Shown here: positions 26,741 through 33,894 of the stretch, piece after piece
Numbering within the stretch: the stretch's first letter is position 1
Layout: each line of letters opens with the position of its first letter
From: Euzebyales bacterium
GTDB taxonomy: Bacteria > Actinomycetota > Nitriliruptoria > Euzebyales > JAHELV01
Length of the DNA stretch: 64,000 bases
NCBI GenBank assembly: GCA_036374135.1
Contig: DASUUK010000035.1
Location: 61,972-125,971 of the forward strand
Reading direction: 5' to 3'
The notes under the pieces: model-generated
The model's input: only the letters and a program-made list of their open reading frames with translations
Database searches by the model: none
What the model was told of the DNA's origin: nothing
Made by a program: the position numbers and the translations under genes

Positions 26741-28171
26741 ATGTCCGACACCGACACGCAGCAGCGCCAACTCGCTGAGCTCGTCGCGGTCTATCCGGCC
26801 GCCGACGAGCTGGCGGCGCGCTTCGCCGACGACGGTCACGAGCTGTACCTCGTCGGCGGCACCGTGCGCGACACGCTGCTGTACGGGCCGCTCACACATG
26901 ACGGGCCGCACGGTCGGGACCTCGATCTCGCCACGACGGCGCGCCCCGGCGACACCGAGCGCCTCCTGCGGGGGTGGGCCGACGACCTCTGGCTGACGGG
27001 CGCCAGGTTCGGCACGGTCAGCGCGCGTCGCGACGGCACGACGTTCGAGGTCACGACCCTGCGCTCGGACACGTACCAGCGTGGGTCGCGTCATCCCGAG
27101 GTGTCCTACGGTGACGACATTGAGACGGATCTGTCACGCCGCGACTTCACGTGCAACGCGATGGCGGTCGACCTGGTGGACCGCAGGTTCGTCGATCCGT
27201 TCGGCGGATTGACCGATCTGCACAGGCGCCTGCTGCGCACGCCGGTCGCCGCCGAGACCAGCTTCGGCGACGATCCGTTGCGCATGGTCAGGCTCGCGCG
27301 CTTCGCCGCCGTCCTCGACGCCGACGTCGACGACGAGGCGCGGACGGCGGCGACGGCCATGGCGGATCAGCTGGATTCGATCAGTCGTGAGCGCATCCGC
27401 GACGAGCTGAACAAGCTCGTCGTCGCCGAACAGGCGGGCCGCGGGCTGGACCTGCTGTGCGAGACCGGCCTCGCGGACCACTTCCTGCCGGAACTGCCAG
27501 CGCTGCGCATGGAACGCGATCCCGCCCACCACCACAAGGATGTGTACGCCCACACGCTCGCGGTCGTGGAGCGGTGCGAGCCCGATGACCTGGTCCTGCG
27601 ACTCGCTGGCCTCCTGCACGACATCGGCAAGCCGGCGACGCGGCGGTTCGGCGGTGGCGGGAAGGTCACGTTCCATCACCACGAGGTGGTTGGCGCCCGC
27701 ATGGCGCGCGCCCGCATGACGGAACTGCGCTACTCCAGGCGCATGATCGATGACGTCACGCAGCTCGTGTACCTCCACCTGCGGTTCCACGGCTACTCGG
27801 AGCAGGGGTGGACCGACTCGGCGGTCCGCCGCTACGCCCGCGACGCCGGCTCCGACGAACAGCTCCGACGGCTCAACGCGCTCGCGCGCGCGGATGTCAC
27901 GACCCAGAACCGACGCACGGCGCGTACGCTCGCCGCGGCGATGGACGAGCTCGAGGAGCGCATCGTCGCACTGCGTCACGAGGAGCAACTCGCCGCGCTG
28001 CGCCCGCCGCTCGACGGTCACCAGATCATGGAGCACCTCGGGATCGCACCGGGCCCGCTGGTCGGCGAGGCGTACCGGCACCTCCTCGACGCGCGCATCG
28101 AGAAGGGACCGCTGACGGAGGCAGACGGCCGTGCACTGCTCGACGCGTGGTGGCGCGATCGGCAGGCGTGA
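26741..28171 (+). CDS. pcnA: CCA tRNA nucleotidyltransferase with HD domain
   Basis: Class II nucleotidyltransferase that adds or repairs the tRNA CCA tail. N-terminal head: LYLVGGTVRDTLL, GRDLDLATTA with the catalytic aspartates, SRRDFTCNAMAVDL and GDDPLRMVRLARFAA. A C-terminal HD phosphohydrolase domain is present (HTLAVVERCEPDD, LLHDIGKPATR, HHHEVVGARMAR). The 476-residue length matches actinobacterial PcnA enzymes next to murJ. The upstream gene is divergent, and a -10 box abuts the start. Confidence 0.94.
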   Translation: MSDTDTQQRQLAELVAVYPAADELAARFADDGHELYLVGGTVRDTLLYGPLTHDGPHGRDLDLATTARPGDTERLLRGWADDLWLTGARFGTVSARRDGTTFEVTTLRSDTYQRGSRHPEVSYGDDIETDLSRRDFTCNAMAVDLVDRRFVDPFGGLTDLHRRLLRTPVAAETSFGDDPLRMVRLARFAAVLDADVDDEARTAATAMADQLDSISRERIRDELNKLVVAEQAGRGLDLLCETGLADHFLPELPALRMERDPAHHHKDVYAHTLAVVERCEPDDLVLRLAGLLHDIGKPATRRFGGGGKVTFHHHEVVGARMARARMTELRYSRRMIDDVTQLVYLHLRFHGYSEQGWTDSAVRRYARDAGSDEQLRRLNALARADVTTQNRRTARTLAAAMDELEERIVALRHEEQLAALRPPLDGHQIMEHLGIAPGPLVGEAYRHLLDARIEKGPLTEADGRALLDAWWRDRQA

Positions 28172-28245
28172 CGGTGCGGACGCCAGCCGTGTGCCACGCG
28201 GCCACGGACGGGATCACGGTGTTCCTCACGCTGCACGCGATCAGG

Positions 28246-30396
28246 TCAGCGCCGGGCGGTGTGCACGGTGGCCGCGACCTCGGCGATGGCCGGTGAGGAG
28301 CGCAGCCGCTCCACGGTGATCGGCCGGAGACCGTCCGGACCCGGCTCCGCCAGCGGCAACCGCCAGTTGGGGTACGCGTCGACCGTGCCCGGCAGGTTCG
28401 GCTGGCGAGGGTCGCCCACGCCGTCCCACAGCGCGACGGCGACCAGCGCGGTCGGTGTCTCCGCGAGCAGCCGGTGCATCGCCACGACACGCTCGCGCAC
28501 GCCCGCGTCGTCGACGGCGATGCCGGCCTCCTCCAGCAGCGCCAGCATCGACGCGTGCTCGCGCGCGCGCTCGGCGCGTTCCTCCGACAGTGGCCGGCCC
28601 AGCAGGTCGAGCTCGTCGCGGATCTCCAGCGATGACCCGTCCCACCATCCCGTCGCGGTCGGCAGGTCGTGGGTGGTCACCGACGCGAGCGCCGCGCGCG
28701 GGTAGTCCCGTGGCCGCCGCCGACCGTGCGGCGTGCACTCGTCGACCTCGAACCACAGGACGGCGCTGCCGGCGACGCCCCGCTCGCGCATCAGCCGCCT
28801 GATGCGGTCGTCAACGGTTCCCAGGTCCTCGCCGATCACCACGGCCCCTGCTCGTCGTGCCTCGAGCGTGAGGACCGCGAACAGTTCCTCCGCGGGATAG
28901 CGCACGTACGTTCCATCGGCGGGAGACCCACCCTCGGGAATCCAGAACAACCGCGAGAACCCGAGGATGTGATCGATCCGCAGACCCCCGGAGCCGGCGA
29001 ACGCGGCCGCCAGCACCTCCCGCATGGTGCGGTGCCCGGTGTCGCGCATGACGTTCGGCAACGGCGGGGGCTGGTCCCAGTCCTGTCCCTGGCGGTTGAA
29101 CGCGTCGGGGGGCGCGCCGACGCGCATCGTGCGTGCGAACTCGTCGGGCAGCGCCCAGACGTCAGCGCCGCCGGGCGCGACACCGACGGCGAGGTCACCA
29201 ATGACGCCGATGTCCATGCCAGCCAGGTGTGCGCGGGCCTGCATGGCGTCGAGCTGGTCCGTGCACAGCTGCTGCAGCCATGCGTGGAAGGCCACGAGAT
29301 CGGCGTGCGAGCCCGCCCACGCCGCGACGGCTTCCGACCGCGGATCCCGCAGGTCCGCGGGCCAGTCCTCGAAGGAGCCGCCGTGCTCCTCCGCGAGCGC
29401 GCAGAACACCGCGAAGCGTTGGAGTGCTGTGCCGCCAGCGTCGCGGAACGCCGCCAGCCGTGCCCGGGCGTCGGCGTCGTCGGCAGGGCCGCGGGTGTAC
29501 AGCTGCCACAGCGCCGCCCGCTTGGTCGCCCACACCGCGTCGCGATCGATGCGATCCGTGTCCGGCCGCAAGGAACCGGGAAGGGCCGCATGCTCCCACC
29601 GCGGATCGGACGCCGCGAGCTGGGTGAAGCCGTCGACGTCGGGCACGTGCAGATAGCAGGGGTTCACGAAGCGTCGGCTGGTCGGCGAGTACGGCGACGG
29701 CTGCTGGGGCAGCGTCGGCTCCGTGGCGTGCACGGGGTTGATCAGCAGGAAGTCCGCCCCGTGGGGGGCGGCCCAGTCTGCGAGCATCCCGATGTCGCGG
29801 AACTCGCCCTGTCCCCAGCTGCCGGCCGACCGCACCGCGTAGGCCTGCAGCATCCACCCCCATCGACGCCGAGCGGTGACCGCGGGCGCGCTGCCCGGCG
29901 CGACGATGACGGTGCAGACAGCCGTCGCCTGTCTGTCGTCGACCGTCAGGTGGTGGTAGCCGAGCGGCAGGTCCTGCGGCAGGGTGACGGCGCCGCGCCG
30001 CCGCGGACCCGCCGTCGTGTCCGCCACACCACCCCACACGGGAGGCGCGACGGGGACGCGCCCCCCGTTCTCGACCTCCAGCGTCAACCGGACCGTGGCG
30101 CGGGAACCGGCGCTGACGGACACGCGCGTCCGGGCCGACGTGCCGGTTGCGTCGCGCCAGCAGACCGCGACGGGGTCGACCGGGCGCGTCCACGCCGCAC
30201 GTCGCACTGCCCGCAGCGACCGGGCGGCGTCCCCGTCGGTGTCACACGGGTGACCCAGCTCACGCAGCGCGGCCCGCAGCGTCGCATCCGGCGCGTGGTG
30301 CGTCCGCCCGGATGCGTCGTAGGCGTCGGCGACACCGACCGCACGAGCCAGGCGGCGCAACGTCGTGCCCGGTCGGGTCGGTGGCGGCGCGCTCAT
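28246..30396 (-). CDS. malQ: 4-alpha-glucanotransferase (amylomaltase)
   Basis: GH77 enzyme that transfers alpha-1,4-glucan segments in maltodextrin and glycogen metabolism. Residues 1-170 form the N-terminal beta-rich domain found in larger MalQ proteins; the catalytic barrel starts near WGWMLQAYAVRSAGSWG. Catalytic residues are visible in GGLRIDHILGFSRLF (nucleophile Asp), AVVIGEDLGTV (acid/base Glu) and SVTTHDLPTATGWW (third Asp). At 716 residues it is normal for actinobacteria. GGGAG nine bases before the ATG supports the start. It follows sodN on the same strand after a terminator-like hairpin. Confidence 0.95.
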   Translation of the reverse strand: MSAPPPTRPGTTLRRLARAVGVADAYDASGRTHHAPDATLRAALRELGHPCDTDGDAARSLRAVRRAAWTRPVDPVAVCWRDATGTSARTRVSVSAGSRATVRLTLEVENGGRVPVAPPVWGGVADTTAGPRRRGAVTLPQDLPLGYHHLTVDDRQATAVCTVIVAPGSAPAVTARRRWGWMLQAYAVRSAGSWGQGEFRDIGMLADWAAPHGADFLLINPVHATEPTLPQQPSPYSPTSRRFVNPCYLHVPDVDGFTQLAASDPRWEHAALPGSLRPDTDRIDRDAVWATKRAALWQLYTRGPADDADARARLAAFRDAGGTALQRFAVFCALAEEHGGSFEDWPADLRDPRSEAVAAWAGSHADLVAFHAWLQQLCTDQLDAMQARAHLAGMDIGVIGDLAVGVAPGGADVWALPDEFARTMRVGAPPDAFNRQGQDWDQPPPLPNVMRDTGHRTMREVLAAAFAGSGGLRIDHILGFSRLFWIPEGGSPADGTYVRYPAEELFAVLTLEARRAGAVVIGEDLGTVDDRIRRLMRERGVAGSAVLWFEVDECTPHGRRRPRDYPRAALASVTTHDLPTATGWWDGSSLEIRDELDLLGRPLSEERAERAREHASMLALLEEAGIAVDDAGVRERVVAMHRLLAETPTALVAVALWDGVGDPRQPNLPGTVDAYPNWRLPLAEPGPDGLRPITVERLRSSPAIAEVAATVHTARR

Positions 30397-30426
30397 CTGT
30401 GGCAGCTCCCGTCGTCACACGGCGAC

Positions 30427-30450
30427 GGGCCCCGCCGAACGGCGGGACCC
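30427..30450 (-). terminator. Terminator-like hairpin after sodN
   Basis: CCCGCC and GGCGGG pair around a GAAC tetraloop, extended by GGG/CCC with one mismatch, about 25 bases downstream of the sodN stop and before malQ. Strong stem, no U-tract. Confidence 0.5.
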
Positions 30451-30475
30451 GTACAGAGCGAGCGTACGCCGTCGT

Positions 30476-30925
30476 CTAGCCGGGACGACCGTTGACGCGC
30501 GTCTCTTCCAGTCCGCCGGTCTTCTTCCACATGTCGTCGATCTCGTCGATCAGATCGAGCAGCTTCTGGCCCTCGGCGGGGTCGTTGCTGCGCTTGACCT
30601 GGGAGCACTGCTTCAGCGCCCGCCAGAACGTGTCCTGGAGGTTCGGGAACTGGTCGAGGTGCTCGGGCTTGAACCGGTCGCTGAACAGGACCGAGATGTG
30701 GTGCTTGGCGAGCTCGGCACGCTCTTCCTTCACGATGACGCAGCGCTGCTTGAACAGCTCGTCGTCCGAGTCCGCCATCTTCTGGGCGATCTTGAAGCAG
30801 GACTCTGCCTCGATCCGTGCCTGCTCCGGGTCGTAGATGCCGCAGGGGATGTCGCAGTGCGCGTGCACCGTGGTCGGCGCAGCCACCCGGTCGAGCAGCG
30901 TGAGCAGTCGAGTGCTGATGTTCAT
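30476..30925 (-). CDS. sodN: Nickel superoxide dismutase
   Basis: Cytosolic homohexameric Ni-SOD. After a 22-residue propeptide the mature N-terminus is HCDIPCGIYDP, the nickel hook: His23, Cys24 and Cys28 become His1, Cys2 and Cys6. The rest is the four-helix bundle (ARIEAESCFKIAQKMAD, LDLIDEIDDMWKKT). The precursor has 149 residues; AAGGAG lies nine bases before the ATG at 30925. The propeptide must be removed by a dedicated peptidase, encoded divergently 62 bp away. Nickel/Nur control is typical of the family but no clear operator was read here. Confidence 0.97.
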   Translation of the reverse strand: MNISTRLLTLLDRVAAPTTVHAHCDIPCGIYDPEQARIEAESCFKIAQKMADSDDELFKQRCVIVKEERAELAKHHISVLFSDRFKPEHLDQFPNLQDTFWRALKQCSQVKRSNDPAEGQKLLDLIDEIDDMWKKTGGLEETRVNGRPG

Positions 30926-30975
30926 GCCTGAGGACTCCTTGGAGCGTCGATGACGCATGCGACGTTGCAGGGTCG

Positions 30976-30981
30976 TAGTGT
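30976..30981 (+). promoter_or_regulatory. -10 element for a leaderless sodX transcript
   Basis: TAGTGT ends six bases before the GTG at 30988, placing transcription start on the first base of the start codon. It lies within the 62-bp sodN/sodX divergent gap. Confidence 0.45.
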
Positions 30982-30987
30982 GTCCGG

Positions 30988-31362
30988 GTGCTGCGCCCGC
31001 TAACCATCGCGCTGGGGGCCGCCGCCCTCGCGACCTGGGCACGCCGCGGCGGCGTGCGCCACGTCGTCGTGGACGGTTCGAGCATGGCGCCGACACTGCG
31101 TTCGGGAGACCGACTGGTGCTGGTGCGTCTACCGGGCCGGGTGCGCGCGGGGCGGCTCGCCCTCGCCGCCGATCCGCGGGTGCCTGACCGGCTGCTGCTC
31201 AAGCGGGCGCGGCACGTCGGCGCCGACGGCGTCGACCTGCGCGGTGACAACGCTGCGGCGAGCACCGACAGCCGGCACTTCGGACCCGTCCCCGTGGCAG
31301 CCGTCAGCCGATGCGTCGGCTGGCGCTACCTGCCGCCGGACCGGACCGGCGTCCTGTGGTGA
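30988..31362 (+). CDS. sodX: Ni-SOD maturation peptidase, S26 signal-peptidase family
   Basis: 124-residue peptidase of the S26 family that removes the SodN propeptide. The catalytic serine lies in VVDGSSMAPTLRSGDRLVLV and the general-base lysine in RLLLKRARHVG; the GDN motif of box E is DLRGDNAAASTDSRHFGPV. A weak N-terminal hydrophobic stretch (LTIALGAAALATWA) could anchor it. Divergent arrangement with sodN differs from the same-strand order common in Streptomyces. It converges on ino1 with a five-base gap. Confidence 0.88.
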   Translation: MLRPLTIALGAAALATWARRGGVRHVVVDGSSMAPTLRSGDRLVLVRLPGRVRAGRLALAADPRVPDRLLLKRARHVGADGVDLRGDNAAASTDSRHFGPVPVAAVSRCVGWRYLPPDRTGVLW

Positions 31363-31367
31363 GCAGG

Positions 31368-32492
31368 TCAGCTGGTGGCGTGCTCGCGCAGGTCGACCGC
31401 GAAGTCGCCGACCGGGCCGGCGATGAACTCCTCGACCATCCGGTGGCAGACGTCGTCGGTGAACTGGGCCGGCGGCGACTTCATGAAGTAGCTGGAGGGT
31501 CCGAGCAGCGGGCCACCGATGCCGCGGTCGATGGCCAGCCGCGCGCAACGCACCGCGTCGATCACCACACCGGCCGAGTTGGGTGAGTCCCACACCTCGA
31601 GCTTGATCTCGACACTGATCGGGACATCACCGAAGTTGCGCCCCTCCATGCGGATGTAGGCCCACTTGCGGTCCTCCAGCCACGGCACGTGGTCGCTGGG
31701 ACCGATGTGGATGTCGTCGCGCCCGATCGGCGTGTCGAGCTGGCTGGTGACCGACTGCGTCTTGGAAACCTTCTTCGACGTCAGGCGCTTGCGCTCCAAC
31801 ATGTTCATGAAGTCCATGTTGCCGCCGAAGTTGAGCTGGTACGTGCGGTCGATGGCGGCTCCGCGGTCCTCGAACAGCCGGGCGAGCATGCGGTGTGTGA
31901 TGGTCGCCCCGACCTGCGACTTGACGTCGTCGCCGATGATCGGCACGCCCGCGGACGTGAAGCGCTGTGCCCACGCGGGGTCGCTCGCGATGAAGACCGG
32001 CAGGCAGTTGACGAACGCCACGCCCGCGGCGAGCGCCTGCTCGGCGTAGTACCGGGCGGCGTCCTCGGACCCGACGGGCAGATAGCACACCAGCACCTCG
32101 GCGCCGGATTCGCGCAGCACGGCGGCGACGTCGACGGGTGACGCGTCGCTCTCCTCGCTCGTCTCGCGGTAGTACTCGCCGAAGCCGTCGAGCGTCGGGC
32201 CGCGCTGCACCTCGACACCGATCGGTGGGACCTCGGCGAACTGGATCGTGTTGTTCGGCGGGGCAACGATCGCTTCGGCGAGGTCGCGCCCGACCTTCTT
32301 GGCGTCGACGTCGAACGCCGCCACGAACTCGAGATCACTGACGTGGTACCCCCCGAGCTCGACGTGCATCAGCCCCGGCACGTCCTCGCCTGCCTGGGCG
32401 TCGGCGTAGTAGTGCACCCCCTGCGCCAGCGAGCTGGCGCAGTTGCCGACGCCGACCACGGCGACCCGGACGGGTGTGCGGTGTGTGCCCAT
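31368..32492 (-). CDS. ino1: myo-inositol-1-phosphate synthase
   Basis: NAD-dependent isomerase turning glucose-6-phosphate into inositol-1-phosphate, the first step to inositol lipids and mycothiol in actinobacteria. NAD motif [17 protein letters not shown] at the N-terminus; catalytic region with [32 protein letters not shown] and KSKK-like lysines ([17 protein letters not shown]). 374 residues, the short actinobacterial form. AAGGAG eight bases before the ATG. The padR gene 48 bp upstream on the same strand probably shares its transcript, as at Rv0046c-Rv0047c. Confidence 0.96.
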   Translation of the reverse strand: MGTHRTPVRVAVVGVGNCASSLAQGVHYYADAQAGEDVPGLMHVELGGYHVSDLEFVAAFDVDAKKVGRDLAEAIVAPPNNTIQFAEVPPIGVEVQRGPTLDGFGEYYRETSEESDASPVDVAAVLRESGAEVLVCYLPVGSEDAARYYAEQALAAGVAFVNCLPVFIASDPAWAQRFTSAGVPIIGDDVKSQVGATITHRMLARLFEDRGAAIDRTYQLNFGGNMDFMNMLERKRLTSKKVSKTQSVTSQLDTPIGRDDIHIGPSDHVPWLEDRKWAYIRMEGRNFGDVPISVEIKLEVWDSPNSAGVVIDAVRCARLAIDRGIGGPLLGPSSYFMKSPPAQFTDDVCHRMVEEFIAGPVGDFAVDLREHATS

Positions 32493-32540
32493 GACTTGTA
32501 CTCCTTGCGTCGGCGCACGGGCGCCGACGACGATCGGTCG

Positions 32541-33191
32541 TCAGGCCTGCGGCTCCTGCCTGCGGATGAACGGCGAAGTGGATTCGGTCACGTCGGTCGA
32601 GTCGTGGGGTGGCTCGGGCGCCTGCGACGGTTCGACGGAATCGTCGACCTCGCCGCGATCCTCGGTCACGCGGACGCGCTCGGCGGTGATGAGCTCGTCC
32701 AGCCATGCGATGTCATTGGTGATGCCGTTGACCCCGTGGCGCATCAAGGCGATCGTGTACGTGTCGGCGCGCAGCCGCCTGGCACGTCGCAGCGCACGGT
32801 CGGCCTGATCGAGCCGCTCGCGCAGGTACGACCGACGCCGTTCGAGCAGGCGGAGGCGGATCTCAGGGCTCAGGTAGCTGAAGAACGCGAGCCGCAGTGA
32901 GAACTTCTCCTCCTCGACCTCCTGCGCGTCGAGCTCGCCGAGCAGCTCCAGGAAGTCGGCCTCGCCGGCGTCGGTGATCCGGTACTCCTGCTTGCGGCGT
33001 GGGCGCTCGTCGGTCGACTTCGTCGGGACCTTCTCGACGACGCCCCGGCGCTCCAGCTTCTTGAGGGTCGGATAGAGCGAGCCGAACGAGACGGTCCAGA
33101 ACAACCCGAGGCGCTGCGCGAGCTGCTTGCGCAGCTCGTAGCCATGCATCGGTCGCTCTTTGAGCAACCCGAGGATGGCGAGCTCCAGCAC
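32541..33191 (-). CDS. PadR-family transcriptional regulator
   Basis: Winged-helix regulator with the family opening LELAILGLLKERPMHGYELRKQL, the recognition stretch FGSLYPTLKKLERRGVV and wing residues RRKQEYRITDAGEADF (about residues 1-85), then a PadR C-terminal dimerisation helix region and a disordered acidic tail. I start at the GTG at 33191 because GAGGA lies seven bases upstream; the frame is open further but there it only translates a DNA repeat. Genomic place equals Rv0047c beside ino1. A structured repeat leader and tandem palindromes upstream suggest autoregulation. Confidence 0.92.
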   Translation of the reverse strand: MLELAILGLLKERPMHGYELRKQLAQRLGLFWTVSFGSLYPTLKKLERRGVVEKVPTKSTDERPRRKQEYRITDAGEADFLELLGELDAQEVEEEKFSLRLAFFSYLSPEIRLRLLERRRSYLRERLDQADRALRRARRLRADTYTIALMRHGVNGITNDIAWLDELITAERVRVTEDRGEVDDSVEPSQAPEPPHDSTDVTESTSPFIRRQEPQA

Positions 33192-33218
33192 GAGATGTTC
33201 CTCACATGGACGGGTTCT

Positions 33219-33325
33219 TGTCCGGCGGGAGCCGGTCCTCCGGTCGTTCGTGGAACCAGGCCCCACGAGAATCTCTGTCCGGCGGGAGCCGGTCCTCCAG
33301 TCGTTCGTGGAACCAGGCCCCACGA
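33219..33325 (-). repeat. Two 50-bp hairpin-forming repeats in the padR leader
   Basis: Units at 33219-33268 and 33276-33325 differ at one base and repeat with a 57-bp period. In padR sense each reads TCGTGG-N9-CCACGA (six-bp stem), then a linker with GGAGGA, then CCGGC-TCCC-GCCGG (five-bp stem). Given the -10 at 33347-33342, the whole array would lie inside the padR 5' untranslated region. Confidence 0.85.
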
Positions 33326-33341
33326 AGCTTTCGACGGCGCA

Positions 33342-33385
33342 AGTCTATCGCGCCGATGTATCGCGCCGATATGTTCTGACGTCAA
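33342..33385 (-). promoter_or_regulatory. padR promoter with tandem 13-bp palindromes
   Basis: On the plus strand TATCGCGCCGATG (33346-33358) is followed directly by TATCGCGCCGATA (33359-33371); each is an inverted repeat TATCG-CGC-CGATA. On the padR strand they overlap a -10 TAGACT (33347-33342), and TTGACG (33385-33380) could be a -35 for a second start using GATACA 17 bases away. Likely operator for PadR or a linked regulator. Confidence 0.55.
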
Positions 33386-33441
33386 TCCCTGGCCGGACGG
33401 GCAGGTGGGACGGTGCCGGAACCGTCCTCGAGCGCCCGCTT

Positions 33442-33447
33442 TAGACT
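33442..33447 (+). promoter_or_regulatory. -10 element before the DUF5318 gene
   Basis: TAGACT lies 12 bases before the ATG at 33460, giving a leader of only about six bases. No good -35 was found. Confidence 0.4.
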
Positions 33448-33459
33448 TGCGGGAGCGGC

Positions 33460-33861
33460 ATGCGAAGCTCAACCGACTACCGGATGGCCAAGCGCGCACT
33501 CGTTCGCCGGGTGTCGCAGGGCTCCGTTGCGGTGGCCGACGTGTGCGACGCGCACCCCGAGCTGCTGCGTGCGGCGCGCAACATCGGTACCCCGAGTGAG
33601 CGCCGGTGTCCAATCTGCGCCCTGGCCGACCGGCGCGCGCACGTGGCGGCGGACGCCACCTCCTCGCTGCGGCTCGTGACCTACGTGTTCGGCCGCGATC
33701 TGCGCCGCAGGTCGGGCACGCCGGTGTGGACCCGGGAGGAGTTGGAGGACCTGGCGGCTGACCATGACTCGTTCACCGCCTACACCGTCGAGTGCTGCCT
33801 CGTGTGCGGCTGGAACCATCTGCACGAGAGCGTGCTGATGGGTCAGTCCCACTCCGCGTAG
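33460..33861 (+). CDS. DUF5318 family protein, putative zinc-binding
   Basis: 133-residue actinobacterial protein of unknown function found just before the penicillin-binding protein gene ponA1 in mycobacteria (Rv0049). Two CxxC pairs are visible: Cys50-Cys53 (RRCPICALADRR) and Cys113-Cys116 (CLVCGWNHLHES), suggesting one zinc site bridging the N- and C-terminal parts. The middle has LVTYVFGRDLRRRSG. Its constant linkage to PBP1A suggests a cell-wall role, which is inference only. Confidence 0.82.
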   Translation: MRSSTDYRMAKRALVRRVSQGSVAVADVCDAHPELLRAARNIGTPSERRCPICALADRRAHVAADATSSLRLVTYVFGRDLRRRSGTPVWTREELEDLAADHDSFTAYTVECCLVCGWNHLHESVLMGQSHSA

Positions 33862-33894
33862 CCCGTCCGCCTGGCCAGGGAGAACCTGCACGAC

